Source of the DNA: Rotaria macrura
Taxonomy: Eukaryota > Rotifera > Eurotatoria > Philodinida > Philodinidae
Length of the DNA: 64,000 nt
Assembly (NCBI GenBank): GCA_900239685.1
Contig: OENT01000730.1
Span: forward strand, 1-64,000
Reading direction: 5' to 3'
Positions within the stretch are counted from its first letter, which is position 1, and the number at the start of each line of letters is the position of its first letter. The notes under the pieces are model-generated. The model had not been told where the DNA came from. It did not search any database and saw only the letters and a list, made by a program, of their open reading frames with translations. This document shows positions 11,049 through 23,966 of this stretch, piece after piece. Both the position numbers and the translations under genes were made by a program.

Positions 11049-14000
11049 TTGCTGCTGCCAACACTTCTGCTGTAAATTGTTGAAGTGAAAAACTCACATT
11101 CATAACCTTTCTACTTATTATCTTTTCTTTATACTAGTAAAAACAATTAAGTTAAGATCTTTCCATGTGTAGTCAATATTGAGAGTAAAACTACGTAGTA
11201 AAATCAGTATTCGAACTCCTTCAGGCATTCATCTATATGGGTCACAGAGTCTGTATAATCAATTTTCTTACAGTCTCATCCAAAGATTCAGACCATATTT
11301 TTCAAGAAAATCGATACCTAAACTCTGGTTTTGCAGTGAAGCCCGACACCAACAAAAGTGACCTAAATAAAACTTCGATAATGACAAATTGAAATGTTTA
11401 CTGAAAAAATTTAGTAACCAGATACATTCGTGAGAAAACTTCACACAGCTAGTGTCTTCTAACTGAGAAAGAGACGACTGACTGAAGTTAAACGACATAG
11501 AAGATGTTGTCTCTAACACAATAAAGTACAAAGAATATCAAGTATAGTGTAACAATGCCAATGCAATACTTTACAATGAGTATAGGAGTTTTTAACGCAT
11601 AAATCGATGACAACTACGATTGCAATGGTTGAGTTCTTGTAGAAGTCTTAAACACGAGAAATTATTTTTAATATCAATAGTACTTCATACAGTTTCTCGC
11701 ACGATTACTATGTAGACGAATATAAGCTTACAACATATTTTTTCTATTGGTGAATTTCCACATGGGTTACCGAGGAAAAATATATACATGTCTGCACCGA
11801 CACCCTCATTTGCCATTTTGAAACATGGAGCAAATCATACTTATGAATACAACCATAAAAAAATACCGGAAAATAAAAAACTCGAGTAGAATTTTTTCAT
11901 ACGCAGATTATGTCGAGTTGAATGTGATGTGTGGGACGAAGCGCACAAGTTTACGAGTATAATAGAACAGCAGAGACATCCCAATTAACAGGCACACTCA
12001 CTCATCTACATCTATTCATTAATGATTGCCATTACTCACTACTTTAAAACGAAAATAATCTTGAAGTTCTTATTTATGCGTCGTTAATCGATATTTTTCC
12101 TGGTCATTCGTCTTGTTACTATTACATTCATTTATTTCTTTACTAGTTCCTCATTGCAAATTATCGATGTAACTCTACAAAGGATTTATTGATAACCTGT
12201 TTGATGATTCAATCATTTTACTTTACATTTATTTATGTATTGTACTGTTTTTAATTGAAACAATATTATTCATAGGTGTCATAAATATATTAATCAAATT
12301 AAACATTAAAGTAGAATTGTTAAAAAGATCACGTATCGAAAACATAGGCAATACTCATTGAAGCAAAAAGAGTCAATATACTATCATTATATGGCATAAG
12401 TATTACATGTGTGGCAAAGCAGACATCTATTACAGGTCGAACGACAAATTATAGATTGTTTTCTCTTCTTCAAGGGAACAATTATTATGTCTTTGTTTTT
12501 TTTTAACTATTTACTTTTCGTCAGGTTTCACAACTGGTCTCCATAATAAGGTTTACGACACCAAGAAATACAATATAGACCAAGTGACCGAACTCACCGA
12601 ATATGATTATTTTCTTCAAGTTGTAAAAATTTCTGTTTTTTTTTCTTTTTGAAAATCAGACGTATAAATCCTAGTTTCTGGTAATTTTAAACAAGTTATC
12701 ACTTACTACTGGGCAGTAAACGGTAAGTGATGGCCACTAACTGGCAAGAAATCTTATGCAGCTGCTGTATATACCAATCATTGATTGCTGGCAAATAGGT
12801 ACAGTCTGTCGATCGTAATAGCTTTTCCTATTTCCATATTTTCGTTAAGATTAAAGATGATATTAAGTGTGATAATCCTATGTGAAAAAAAATGAATTTA
12901 TTTGCTTGATTGATGACAAATTTTTATTACATGAAGCATTGAATACAGTGAATATTAATAAAAGTAGATTGTTAAATAAATCTTTGTACTGAGCTGTAAA
13001 AGAAAATTACGTACTAACTTTCGACTTGTCAAATTTGTTGAACTTGTAATCCGCTGATTTAAACTGTAAAAGTGAAAAAATGTCGAAGATTAATCGAAGG
13101 ATTTAAAGAAAGAAATATGAATCTTCACAGAAGCAAACAAGACATTGTTGTTTATTATTCAAAAATGATCTTTATTCGATCGAAAATAGAGTTATGTGTT
13201 TGGTTGACTTCTATCATCTGCTATACTTATATCGTGGCCTATTTGCCGCAAGTCTAACCAAGGTAGCTTAGTTTTGTTCACGCATAGATAGCTATGATTG
13301 TTGCACAATTTTGAAACTTATCTTTCACTCATATGTACCTTGCTCACTGATCTAAGTCCAATAAAAGAGAAGAATAAAAAGAGATTTTCAGTTAAAAATA
13401 TCAGACATTAGATATTGTAAGATCTTACTATCTGTTTGTTAGATCTGAGTTGTATTGTGCTGGTGATTTTAGTTTATTTAGTAGTTTTTGTAACCCACCA
13501 ACTTTGGATCTCGAATAATTTTCATTTGAGAACCTGTTTTTAATTATTTACGAAACGAAAATGTTGCAATAACTGACACGTAACTTCGCCAAAACAATAC
13601 GAAAGTACTACATGTTATATTGTTCAAAAGACAGATTCATCTAGTGAGATTTTTAGTGAAACTACAGTAGTATTGATGCATCATCTGCCCCATGGTTAAT
13701 AGATAAGGGTATGGTTATAAATATTAGCTATAGTCACAGAATTGTTCACGCATCGGGTATAATAATAGAAGCATCAGTAGATAGATGCGAGATGAGACTA
13801 TTTAATAAGAATCGAATGCAATGATAGAAAAGAAAGAAAAAGAAAGAGGAAAAAACTGTTGTTGTTCATCCACTACTTTCATGTTTATTTTATTTTCGGT
13901 TTTAGTTCTTCATTGAAAAAGTCAATCGAACGACGTTTATCAAACATTATTTGTAATTATAATATTACTTCTGACCAATATGGGAATGAATCGAACAATG

Positions 14001-15625
14001 ACAGTAAATATCAATAATCATGGATAGCATTGTGACTTGAATTCAGACTGAATGTCACTAATTGCTGTCATTAGACTGTGCCGATGTGATAAAGTATAAA
14101 AAAAGAATGTATCTATATCTATATATCAATTAAAAGACAGCAAATTCATCTTTGTATCTTATTTTAATGTTGGTTAAAGTTAGAAAATTATTTTCTTAAG
14201 ATCTATTAGCATCTAAACTTTCACAATCGAAGAAAAACTTACGATTAAAATTAGTGAGATAGTATGGATGACAATTATTCATCTAGAAAGAAATTTCACG
14301 TATTGAAATGTAGCTGCCCAATAAAATCATGCTTTGGCTGGAAAAATAAATTTCTTTGCTTCACTAAGAAAAACTTTTGATAGGCACAGTTTGTGATTAG
14401 GCGAACATTTTCTGTTCTCTCTCACAATACCTAAACTCTTAAGATTTGTCACCTTGATTGAATATTACTGTTATACGAATAATGTCAACTATATGATAAT
14501 TTGTGTGTTCGTTTAAAAATTTGAACAGTTCACTGTGAACTTTGTCTGTGTATATCTTCACTCTACAGTATTGATATTTAAATAGATATGTTACAACGAT
14601 GCTGTTTGGAATGATCATCAACATCCCTTTGATTCCAATCACATCTAAATCCTATAAAAAATTCAAAAAATAGATCTTGAACTTCGAAAGCACAATTTGA
14701 TTTCAGTACTGAAATACAGTATTTTTTCTTGACTTGCTTCATTCATTATCTTTTACGTGAAAACAAAAGATATTTTGAACAGAAAATTCATCATAGAAAT
14801 CAGAACATTCTGATTTAATCTCTTCAAAGAAAAAACAATATCTACAGAACAATTGAAAATGCGACGTCTTTTTTTCTTAGATGGTTTATAATTAATTTTA
14901 GACATGTTCGAGTCACTAAATCAATTAGTAAAGATCGATTGCTTTTTCCCTAGACATATTGTCATGTTTGATCAGCCATCGATTCAAATAGAATTATAAT
15001 GGTAGTATCATTTATATGCACTGACAATTGACTTTCTTCTAGCAAACATTATAAAATATGATTAGTGACACTCATTGTCGAACAGCAAAGGCCGAAAAGG
15101 TAAGAAAATGTTACTTGCTTCATGACTACAGTGTCGTTTTATATTGTGACTTGTATTCAGTGAAGTTTATTGACAGGTGAAACATTTTGACGAAAAATTC
15201 TTTCGTAGCAACTCAGATTTCTCAAAATTAGTGCATGCAACTTTTATTGAAACCGAGTAAATTATTCTAGTTCGATTCAATTATACATAACAAAGTACGA
15301 TGTTCACGTTTTCCTCTCGTCTGTTTATAGTGCAAGATAAGCAAGTAAATGTGTTTTTCAATAATCTTAATACTATTCTGAGTTTTTACTTAAATAATGA
15401 GACACTATGTACTATACTGTAAACTCTATGAATGAAACTTTTTCAATGGATCAATGTAGGTCAGTGTCATTTCTATAGGATAGATTTAAGTCTAGAAATA
15501 AATAAGAAAAAGTCATTAGTCCACAGTTTTTTTTTCAAAATAGTAGCTAACATGCAAGATTATTCATTTTAGTATTGCCATTTTAGATAATAATCCTACA
15601 TATATTATTCTGATTCATTTTCGGT
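11049..15625. other. Long AT-rich intergenic region
   Basis: About 4.6 kb in which no open frame exceeds about 90 codons and none shows a recognisable motif or convincing splice pair. It has several AT-rich runs and poly-A/T tracts and no clear transposon ends. Confidence 0.5.
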
Positions 15626-16242
15626 ATGTTCGATTCGTCTCATCAGTATGACCATCAACCACCTCTTCCAAAATATACGGAAGTTGGACCCAATGGTTCT
15701 CTTCTTTATCAATCAAATAGCGTTCCTGCCTATTTGAGTACTACATATTTACAGCCTCATGGAGTAGTTCATCGAAATGGATCAGACCTCAACGAACTAA
15801 GAACGAGTAGTTATTATAGAACATTTGATATTCCGGAACGTTTTGATCGACCAGGTATAATTATTTTTAGAATATTCTTCATCATGATTTATTATTTTAT
15901 TTTCATTTCTGATAGACATATGGCAAGGTTACAGAAAGGTTGAAAGACATCCATTCTACCGGACAACAAATCAAGAATATGGTGAGCAAAAACCCGAAAT
16001 TCATACGATGCCAAATGTTTATCGTTTTCAATCGAATAGCTTTACTAATGTAAGTATTTTTAACACATGATATTAGCATTGTACAAGACGAATAATCTCT
16101 CATTAAGGGAATGTCAATTGGTGGTAACTTTCGTCGAAACGGTTTTAATACACATACTAGTAGTTTAGTTCCTAAAAAGGTACCTAGTGGTGCACTTCCA
16201 ATTGCGCTTGCGCCACCAAAACAAGCAAAGTATGTACAATGA
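15626..16242 (+). CDS. Piercer of microtubule wall (PIERCE1/2) family protein
   Basis: A three-exon gene: 15626-15854, 15916-16049 and 16108-16242. The introns are 61 and 58 bp with GT/AG ends (CCAG|gtataa...tgatag|AC and AAT|gtaagt...attaag|GG), giving 165 residues. The C-terminal half follows the Piercer (DUF4490) pattern in order: SSYYRTFDIPERF, then a P-x-x-W/F-x-G-Y-R segment (DIWQGYRKVERHPFYRTTNQ), YGEQKPEIHTMP, and a final G-M...N-G-F/L-N-T stretch. Known family members sit inside the A-tubule of ciliary doublet microtubules and help anchor outer dynein arms. The N-terminal ~60 residues are proline- and serine-rich and less conserved. The ATG at 15626 is the first in frame; a possible AG acceptor lies about 40 bases upstream. 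AATAAA-like signals follow the stop near 16327. The gene is intact, and the fit to the family is good across two splice junctions. Confidence 0.85.
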
Positions 16243-18960
16243 TCATCGTCAATACGAATGGATTAATATTTAAAACATAAATTCAGTGAAGAACTATAAT
16301 TAGGGCATGTTTTTTGCTTGCAACAAAAATAAATACATATGCATTTTTCTGTGTCAGGAGCAGCCGTAAAAGGTTCACAGCTATTCAATCGATCTATTGA
16401 TGTAATAGTTACTCTCTTAGTGCTTGAAATGTGTCGATTGACTGATGTAGCTCAACTTATACAGTACAAATATTTATTTGTACTGAGTGACAAAGAACAA
16501 GTTCACTTTATGCATGAAAAAAATTGAACGGCTGCGTACAGACAAACTCAAATAAATCAAAACAAAACAAGTATTTAAATCATGATTATGAATCATATAC
16601 ATAAAAAAATTGCAAAGAAAAATTTCGCACAAGAATCGATTAATTATCACCGAGCTAGTTGAATTTTACCGTGTTCGAAGAAACCATTTTCACATCTGCT
16701 TATTCAACATTCAATTGATTGCGTCATCAAATCGACTCACATAATTCATCATTATATAATTTCGATTGTGTATTGTGTTTAAAAATAAATTCGCTGATGT
16801 CATTATGGGAAAGATAAATGTTTCTAGTAAAAGTATTAGCAAAGACTAGAGAATACTACGAGTGAGGAAATTAATCGAATGACGTATGTGAGTGTCAATC
16901 ATCTCGTATGTCGTCATGTCGATGGAAAAAGGAATAGATAGCGTCATTCATGCTCTGGACACGCAACCATCAAAAAATAATGCAGAAGGCTGCTTTGGTT
17001 ATTAGGAACCCATGGCAACTCTCTTGAAACTTCGATTTTTGGCTACGACATCTCCTAATAATCATATTACGAAATGATAACACCTCTACGACAATCGTCT
17101 TAATGGAGAAGGAGTAAAGAATGTAACAGCACAAAAAACCTGCAAACAATAATAGAGTCTTGAAAATTTTCAATTCTTAGGACGATGAAATCGAAGATTT
17201 CGATTCTTTACATTTCGTAGACACGTTAAGAGTAAATAAGATATGGATCGATTTTTGATTCGACGAAAATCAACAGCGTGTTATCAATATTCAGTACATG
17301 GTCAGCTTCATGTAGAATCATAGTAGACGAATCGATTATTTGCATTTTGCAAAGGAAAACAGGCACGTTCTTGATTCGAGTACGATCCATTTAATTTAAT
17401 CAGTCACTTCATGAAAATTTCCTATATGAATGTTGTTTATCTCGAGTGGACGAAAATACATTTCAGAAAGTGAGAGTATAAAGTATGATGTTGCCGTTAA
17501 TGTAAACGGTTGCAGTAAGCAATCAAAACTAGATTAGAAATTATTCTAACCAACAGCAAAAATTGTGATGATTGATTTAAAATTTCGTAGTATATTCACT
17601 GAACTGTCTTAGTGAAGAGGAATAGCATGGTTGATTTACTATTTTTCTAATCAAGAAGTGAATACCTGTAAAATAAATCGACTATGTATTCATCTTGCTT
17701 TACCAATCCAAGATTGTCGATGTATAGAATAATGGTTATATGTGGAATGCTCGAAACTCAATATTAGGATAGGTAGTTTTCCATTTTTTTTCTGATACAC
17801 GATAATTTCAATGAATTTTGAGTTACAGAGATAGACTGGCGATAAGGTGAAGAATGAATAAGAATAAGTCCTCGTCAACTTGAGATTCAATTTAAAGATA
17901 AAAAATAGTTTGAAATCTTTGAATTCTTAGTAAAACTAAATCGAAAGTCACCAACAATGTAATAGAATCGAATTCTTTGATCAAACATTGACCGAAAAAT
18001 CGCCAACAATAAGTATATATGAAATTCCAGGGTTCACTTCAAATTTAGTTTAAGCAAAGATTAACAAGTCGTACGAAGAAAATATGTATTTTAATGAATC
18101 TTCACTGGCTTAAATGGAACGAAGAGTACAAAAACATATTCAAACTTTCTTTGACTGTAAGCTTGACGAAGAGAAACGACACATTTCTAACATAGAGAAA
18201 TTATTACAACATGCCAGATCGAAATGAATTTAACTGCTTTCGGAGAATACTGAATGTATAGTGAAAAGAAAACTTTTAATTCATTGTGTAAAATGTGACG
18301 AAAATATTTCATTAAATTATTATATGAACTAAAACACATGTGCTCGATTTGTTTTTGAACAACATCATATGAAATAAATCTTCAACATGTTTCAAATCTT
18401 TCCTAGTGAGGATGTGTCGAGCATAGATCAAAATCTAGTATCAAATCACACTTTTCAATGGACTGATCAATCATATGTTGGATTAAAGCAGTGTTAAGCT
18501 ATGTTCATTTTCTCTTGAAAGTACTACCTGTTGAAATTTAGAAGTATTGATGAGCAAACGTGATACTGTGACAAACTTTATTGATTTCATTAAGTATATA
18601 CGAAATTCATATTAGTAAAAATGCAAGAAAACATGGTTCAATCAAACTCTAGTTCACAAATCGACGAAATCGTGAGATAAGACAAGAAAATCAACGCGTT
18701 TGTATTGTGTTAGCACGTTTTCTATTAGTATTATATATTTTTTACTAAAGTCTAGAATCTAAAATCTTGATCGATCTTGTTCCTAAAACCACTAAACATT
18801 TAAAAAAACCAAATACACGGCTGGCACAATCCACTGTGGTACAAAAGTTCTGCTTTGATTTTGCTTTGAAGAAAATAAAAGTTGATTATATTTGAAAATA
18901 CAGATTGGTCGATACTTAATCCTGAAGATCAGTATCTTTTATGTTTGAATAATTCAATGA
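16243..18960. other. Intergenic between two ciliary genes
   Basis: AT-rich. An open frame of 38 codons at about 18114-18230, rich in charged residues, and several 60-codon frames on both strands were inspected. None has motif or splice support. Confidence 0.5.
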
Positions 18961-19728
18961 TTATGATCGTTTGGTCTTCATGCTTCCAAGTCGCGTCTCC
19001 AATTCTTTAATTCGATCATCTTTAGTACGAAGAAGCTTTTCGTAAAGTTTTATTTTTTCTCGAAACAGTCCTTCATAGGTTTTCACTTTTGTTCGAAGCT
19101 CGCCGACTTCTTCGTCTTTGAGCCGTAAAGCTTCCCTACAAGGAGCCAAAGGATCCATATCACTGCTAGAACTTGTTATATCGGACTGATTGACATCTAC
19201 ACTTGCCGGTGGAATAGTACCTGTAATAGCAGGTCGAACAGAATCTTGTCTTGCTGCATCTTGAACTTGTAGCATACGATGATGTTCAACATTGTTGGAA
19301 CGTCCAGTTTCGCATTGGGGGTATGATTTCTGCTGCATACGGGTCAAATATTCTCGGAGTACTTTTCTTAACTGAAGAAGAAATAATTCGGCAGCTCGAT
19401 GAACTCCATTGGTTATGTCGACCAGAATCATGTATGGTAAATGCATGCCTAATTTTGGCAACACGTTAGTGCTCAAATGATGCCAGTTAGCTGTACGATG
19501 TGCCATATTTCTAACCACATGCATGGCATTCAAATCAATCAATTCTGGAAAAAAATACTGGATAATATCAGCAGTCAAAATGCCATCAGCAAAGTCTTCT
19601 CCTATGTCCCACACCGGTCGTGAAAGAGGAATATTGGCGAGCCATGATAATAGATCATTGTGAATTTCTGCATGGAAATGAATGTAATAGTTGTATTCAT
19701 TCCACTCATGGCTTCTAGAATCCAACAT
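18961..19728 (-). CDS. SPEF1/CLAMP-like calponin-homology protein
   Basis: A 255-residue intronless frame. Residues about 22-118 form a CH-like domain of the sperm flagellar protein 1 type: LLSWLANIPLSRPVWDIGED, a DGILTADIIQYFFPELIDL core, then NWHHLSTNVLPKLGMHLP. In known members this domain binds microtubules of cilia and the central pair apparatus and can bundle them. A serine-rich, low-complexity linker (about 140-195) leads to a C-terminal coiled coil (about 200-250) with regular leucines and charged residues (KDEEVGELRTKVKTYEGL). SPEF1 proteins are about 235-240 residues, so this is full length. On the minus strand a possible acceptor (aaacacag) lies about 8 bases before the ATG. It lies about 2.7 kb from the Piercer gene and converges with it; both are doublet or axoneme components, but a regulatory link is not shown. 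Confidence 0.85.
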   Translation of the reverse strand: MLDSRSHEWNEYNYYIHFHAEIHNDLLSWLANIPLSRPVWDIGEDFADGILTADIIQYFFPELIDLNAMHVVRNMAHRTANWHHLSTNVLPKLGMHLPYMILVDITNGVHRAAELFLLQLRKVLREYLTRMQQKSYPQCETGRSNNVEHHRMLQVQDAARQDSVRPAITGTIPPASVDVNQSDITSSSSDMDPLAPCREALRLKDEEVGELRTKVKTYEGLFREKIKLYEKLLRTKDDRIKELETRLGSMKTKRS

Positions 19729-21823
19729 ATCGTGGACTGTGTTTTTTCAAGATGAGAGAAAAGGAAAGAATGGGATTACATACAAGAGAGAAAGACAGAA
19801 GTCAAAGCAACAACCGAAAGCAAAAACTGAAAGAAAACAAACCGAACCGACATACTATTAAAAGCATCGTTTCAAATTGTAACTTTGAATTTAATCGAAA
19901 CAATTACAACTTTTCTTCTGTCACCTTTTTAGAAGACAAATATCATTAATAAGTCAAATTTTCTAATTTCAATGCTGTTTTTCTCCTAGAGAAATACGAA
20001 TACTTTGGATCTGAAAGCAAAGCTTCTTGTGATAATTAGTTAAATAAAAACCAGTGAGTATCGGCGTCAAGTAAATTGGAAAATACCAACAAATCCTGTG
20101 AGAAAAGCAATAAAATAGTTGAGCTTGAATTTACACATACAATATTGACCGTATGTCTATCTACGACCTCGGCGAAGGTTCAGTGAGAAAATTCAGGAAC
20201 TGAATTGTGGTAATCAGTTGATAATTAAACTAATTCTTTTTTCATGTTATGTATCGATACATCTCATTCTTATCTTTCAGAAGTCAAATGGATATGAACA
20301 ATTAGAACATGGTGACTTTTTCGGTCTCAGGCATGGGCGTAGATAGTGATTTGAAGGAGAATCAAACAACTCACATTTATATTAACTGTAGTTTAAAACA
20401 TTGCAGCCTTAATGATCTCTCTGTTTTGAGTTATCTAAGAAATTATGAGAGTATTACAAGAAAATTTTCTTTGATTTACTTAGCTCACGTATGAGTATTT
20501 CTATTAAGCTCCGTCTCATAGAAATAAACTTTTGTATCATCGTATGCCATGTCTTGTGCAAATAATAAATCAAAAAAAGAATCTTCTCACTTTGTTGTTA
20601 CTTATTTCTATTGCAGAGTCTAGGCGCAGTCTCGAGAGAGAAATGAAAATATGGGAACTTTTTTATCGATTGGTGATCATGAAGGCAAAAATGATTCGTT
20701 TCTAATAAATGTAAAGGTCTATATTTGTATACATACTAGGTTTCGTTTACTTAGTAAATAATTCAGTTCACTTAATTAGGTAATTCGTTTATTCTCGTTC
20801 TATGAAATGACTACTCAATGTAATAAGAAATAAAAACCTCTCCCACGTATTTATTAGACGACTGTCTATTGCTATTTGAAGACTACGCATATGTGCATGC
20901 AACATTATTGAGTACGATATATTGATGGTGGAAAGTTATTGAAATTATTTTGTTTCCATGATAAATTTGTCGCAACTTTTATTATCAAGTTAGAAACTTC
21001 GTTTTGATTTCCAGAAAAGAACCCCGATTTCGATATGATTTATTTTTCTTCATAAGTACAAGTTTGTATTTTCAAATCTCCTTGTCTTGCTAGTCAAAGT
21101 AAGTGAATAAAAACTCAACACGTGTTACTTGTTAGTGCAGTATACGACTTTTGTGATTTTACTTATCAGTTAATGTCTGTCTTTGCCAGTTTCCAACTAG
21201 TCATTTCTACAACCACTTTAATAATATTGTGATTCATATATGTATACGGCTTTTCTCTTAATGCATTACTGAGGGAACTCCGTGATAAATTTTTCAAACA
21301 TATTCATTAAACTTTAATAGTTGTTCTTCGGTCACCATATATTTTATTACTTGTTCCTCATGGATGAAATGACAATCATTCTACTAGAAAATATTGTGCA
21401 AGATCAGATAAAAATTTAAACCGATAGTAGTAATTTTTTTATTTCGCGTTCTCATGTAACACTCTGAAGTGCTTACATTATGAATTAATTATTTAGAAGT
21501 GTTTTTTGTTTCCATATAGCTACAGTTTTTATGCAAAACGTTATACATTCACTTTGTCTTTAGGTACCAGATATTGAATCAGCAAGTGAAGGTAATAAGA
21601 GAGGAAAAAAGCAACAAAAAATGTAAGGAATTTAGTTATAAGCGAGAGCGTGCAGAGAGAAGGAAGAGAGAGAGAGAAAAGGAGAAAAAAGTAATCAAAA
21701 TGAAAACGACGTCTGTAAGGAGAGAAAGAGACAGAGAGAGAGAGGAGAGCATCATTCGTGCTCCTATTTTTATATATAATTATTATTTTACACATTATCT
21801 TTTTTTTATTATTCTTATTCGAA
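19729..21823. other. Intergenic, contains a purine tract
   Basis: No supported gene. A short open stretch behind a good acceptor (ttcttatctttcag, ending near 20280) could be an exon fragment but is too short to support. Confidence 0.45.
21597..21752. repeat. GAGA-rich polypurine tract
   Basis: About 155 bp almost entirely of A and G on the plus strand, with runs such as gagagagagagaaaaggag and gacagagagagagagagg. Such tracts produce long charged open frames on one strand by composition alone, which is why I do not call the overlapping frames genes. Confidence 0.7.
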
Positions 21824-22201
21824 TTATTCTACTTCAGCGAACCCTATCCATTTTAGGAGAAGTGATTCATGCTTGTTTATCAATAATTTAACTCGATTGT
21901 TACGAAAAAACTGACCAAGATGATCATTTTTTCTCTTATAAAACTCATCCCAGAAAAAAATATCGTTATAGAAGAGCGAGTGGCCCAGATCAGTTGTGTG
22001 GATGCTTCTGAGTCTTTTCTGAATATAATGCTTCACATAAACATCTAATGACTGTTCGTTGGTTATATTATATAAATTACGAGCTGAGGCAAAGGGAGAG
22101 CGATGCAACAGTCGGAGTCCTCCACGAAACTTCTGTTGTAAGATGTGTTGTTGTGATACTGGAAACCGATAGTAGTAATCTCTTGCTACTTTCGGATACA
22201 T
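21824..22201 (-). CDS. Hypothetical protein, 125 residues
   Basis: An intronless frame starting at an ATG at 22201 (MYPKVARDYYYRFP) and ending at 21824. The product is basic and rich in aromatic residues, with a regular helical-looking C-terminal half (FFWDEFYKRKNDHLGQFFRN) and no signal peptide or membrane segment. An AG preceded by atttatagttgctac lies about 12 bases upstream and could be a splice acceptor. I do not recognise the family. The arginine/tyrosine-rich composition recalls small microtubule inner proteins of cilia, which would match its two neighbours, but that is speculation. It could be a single exon of a longer gene or a chance frame. Confidence 0.4.
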   Translation of the reverse strand: MYPKVARDYYYRFPVSQQHILQQKFRGGLRLLHRSPFASARNLYNITNEQSLDVYVKHYIQKRLRSIHTTDLGHSLFYNDIFFWDEFYKRKNDHLGQFFRNNRVKLLINKHESLLLKWIGFAEVE

Positions 22202-23965
22202 AGGTGAAACAAACTGTAGCAACTATAAATATCCCTCTGACTTTCAAGCGAAATGTACAAGATCCTTGAAAAATAGCCCTTCTAATCGGACTATGTACAT
22301 ATGTACTACGTAGGTACTTTCAGTTTAGACATGATAAAAGGACGGCAATTTTATACGATGAAATACAATAAGAACTCCGATATCGTATCGACGCTGATCG
22401 ATTTTGAGAGTATAGGAATAGGCATCTACATGTAAGCCAAGTATTTTTCATGAATGAATCAATAATGAGAAAATCTCAACTTCGAGAAAGTTAATTTATG
22501 TAGAGTAACGACTGCCAATAAATGTGATTTATGCGACAGAACTCACCTCCTTGAACCAGCGAAGTACACCCAACAAGTTAATCGCTACATTGTACTTCGT
22601 ACATGAAAATTTTTAATTTTCCGAAATCAAGTTTACTGTCTACTGTCGTTTGTATTAATCTTAGAAGAATAATATTAATTATGGAAATTTGTTTCCAGCA
22701 GTATAGTTTTGTATTTTTATCTCATGTAATCAGCAATTGCAAATAAAATTCAAGTAACTTTATTTTTAGCAAAAATAAACATTTCATTGGTACGTTGTAC
22801 TGATTGCATATTTCATTGATCAATTAGAAATTTTATAATCTCAATAATCTAGTATATCCCATATTTCCTATCCTTACTTTACGATCGTTGTAGTGCGATA
22901 CATCCAAGGGGTTGATTCAGACTGTTGTTCTGGGCTATATTTCCAATGGGCTCGTCGTCCTTTGGAAATGAGCATCCTCAGGTACAGTTTTTTTCTTGAG
23001 ATGGGTCTTTCCTTATCGAAACAATATAATATCTTAAGCACCATCCAGGTTATCTAGTAGAGTAATTTCATATAGAAGTCGAAATACTGTTGATGTCATA
23101 TATCTAAGAGTATAAAAAAACTGAGATACACTTTTCAGCCAGAAAGAAATCATCACATGGATATCTAATTTTTGATTGTTGAATTTGGTGCATTCTATTC
23201 AGTTTTAATGAGAAGTTGGTGAGTGATACTAATGCCTATAGGAAAAATGTTCTTTTATTCTTCGTGATGTTCGATCTTATTATATCACATAAACAATCAC
23301 AAGCGCCAGATAATGCTTTTACCTTGAACTCATGGCAGATCATAGCAAGTATAAAAATTATCTCTTCGTTCATATGAATTCGATGCATCCGGTTTCAAAC
23401 AATTGTCACTTGGAATTCTTCTCTAAATTGTTGCTAATTAAGTCGGTATCTACTGATAGTCAAGAGATCCCAATGACATAGTCATATGCATGAGCTGAAT
23501 AAAATGGACAAAGATTTTATATGTGCGATTCGGAAATGTTACCTAACTATTTCGATTCTTAAGGTATTGGTGCCAACATAGGCTCTAATCGAGGATTCTA
23601 GGATGACAGTTAACTACTTCGTGTCATGTTTAATATGAATTGTTGATATCTGTCATCTGCTTACATTATTTTCCATACAACAAGTAGCTTTTTTACTATA
23701 ATTTTCGGATCAACAGCTACAGCTGGGGTGAGTTTAGATGAGAAGAATTATTCTCATACTCCTTTCACAGTTCATGTCGAAGATATATAACTGCGGGAGC
23801 ATCCGATGTGCAAAAATTAAAATATTAATGGAATAAAGACCAAAACTTTAATATCGCTCATTATTGTTAAAATTGTATTAGAATAGATTAAGTACGTTGG
23901 CAGCGACATATTAGATTAAAGAAAGGTACAGACATCTCAGTACATGACTTATTTTATACTTTCTA
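22202..23965. other. Intergenic, no supported gene
   Basis: AT-rich apart from a less AT-rich island at about 22890-22985, which is open in frames on both strands but has no anchor. Confidence 0.45.
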
Positions 23966-23966
23966 G
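23952..23966 (+). promoter_or_regulatory. Candidate (trans-)splice acceptor at the LRR start
   Basis: The pyrimidine-rich run ttttatactttctag ends directly at the ATG of the LRR gene at 23967. Without a visible upstream coding exon this fits either a 5'UTR intron or a spliced-leader acceptor. Confidence 0.5.

Noticed and set aside
18114..18230. 38-codon charged frame beginning MERRVQKHIQTFF
   Set aside because: Too short to separate from chance; no upstream or downstream exon found.
21574..21891. 105-codon plus-strand frame rich in arginine, glutamate and lysine
   Set aside because: It is produced by the GAGA polypurine tract; the charged composition follows from the repeat.
22890..22990. 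Less AT-rich island, open in frames on both strands
   Set aside because: Only about 35 codons, no splice pair and no recognisable motif.
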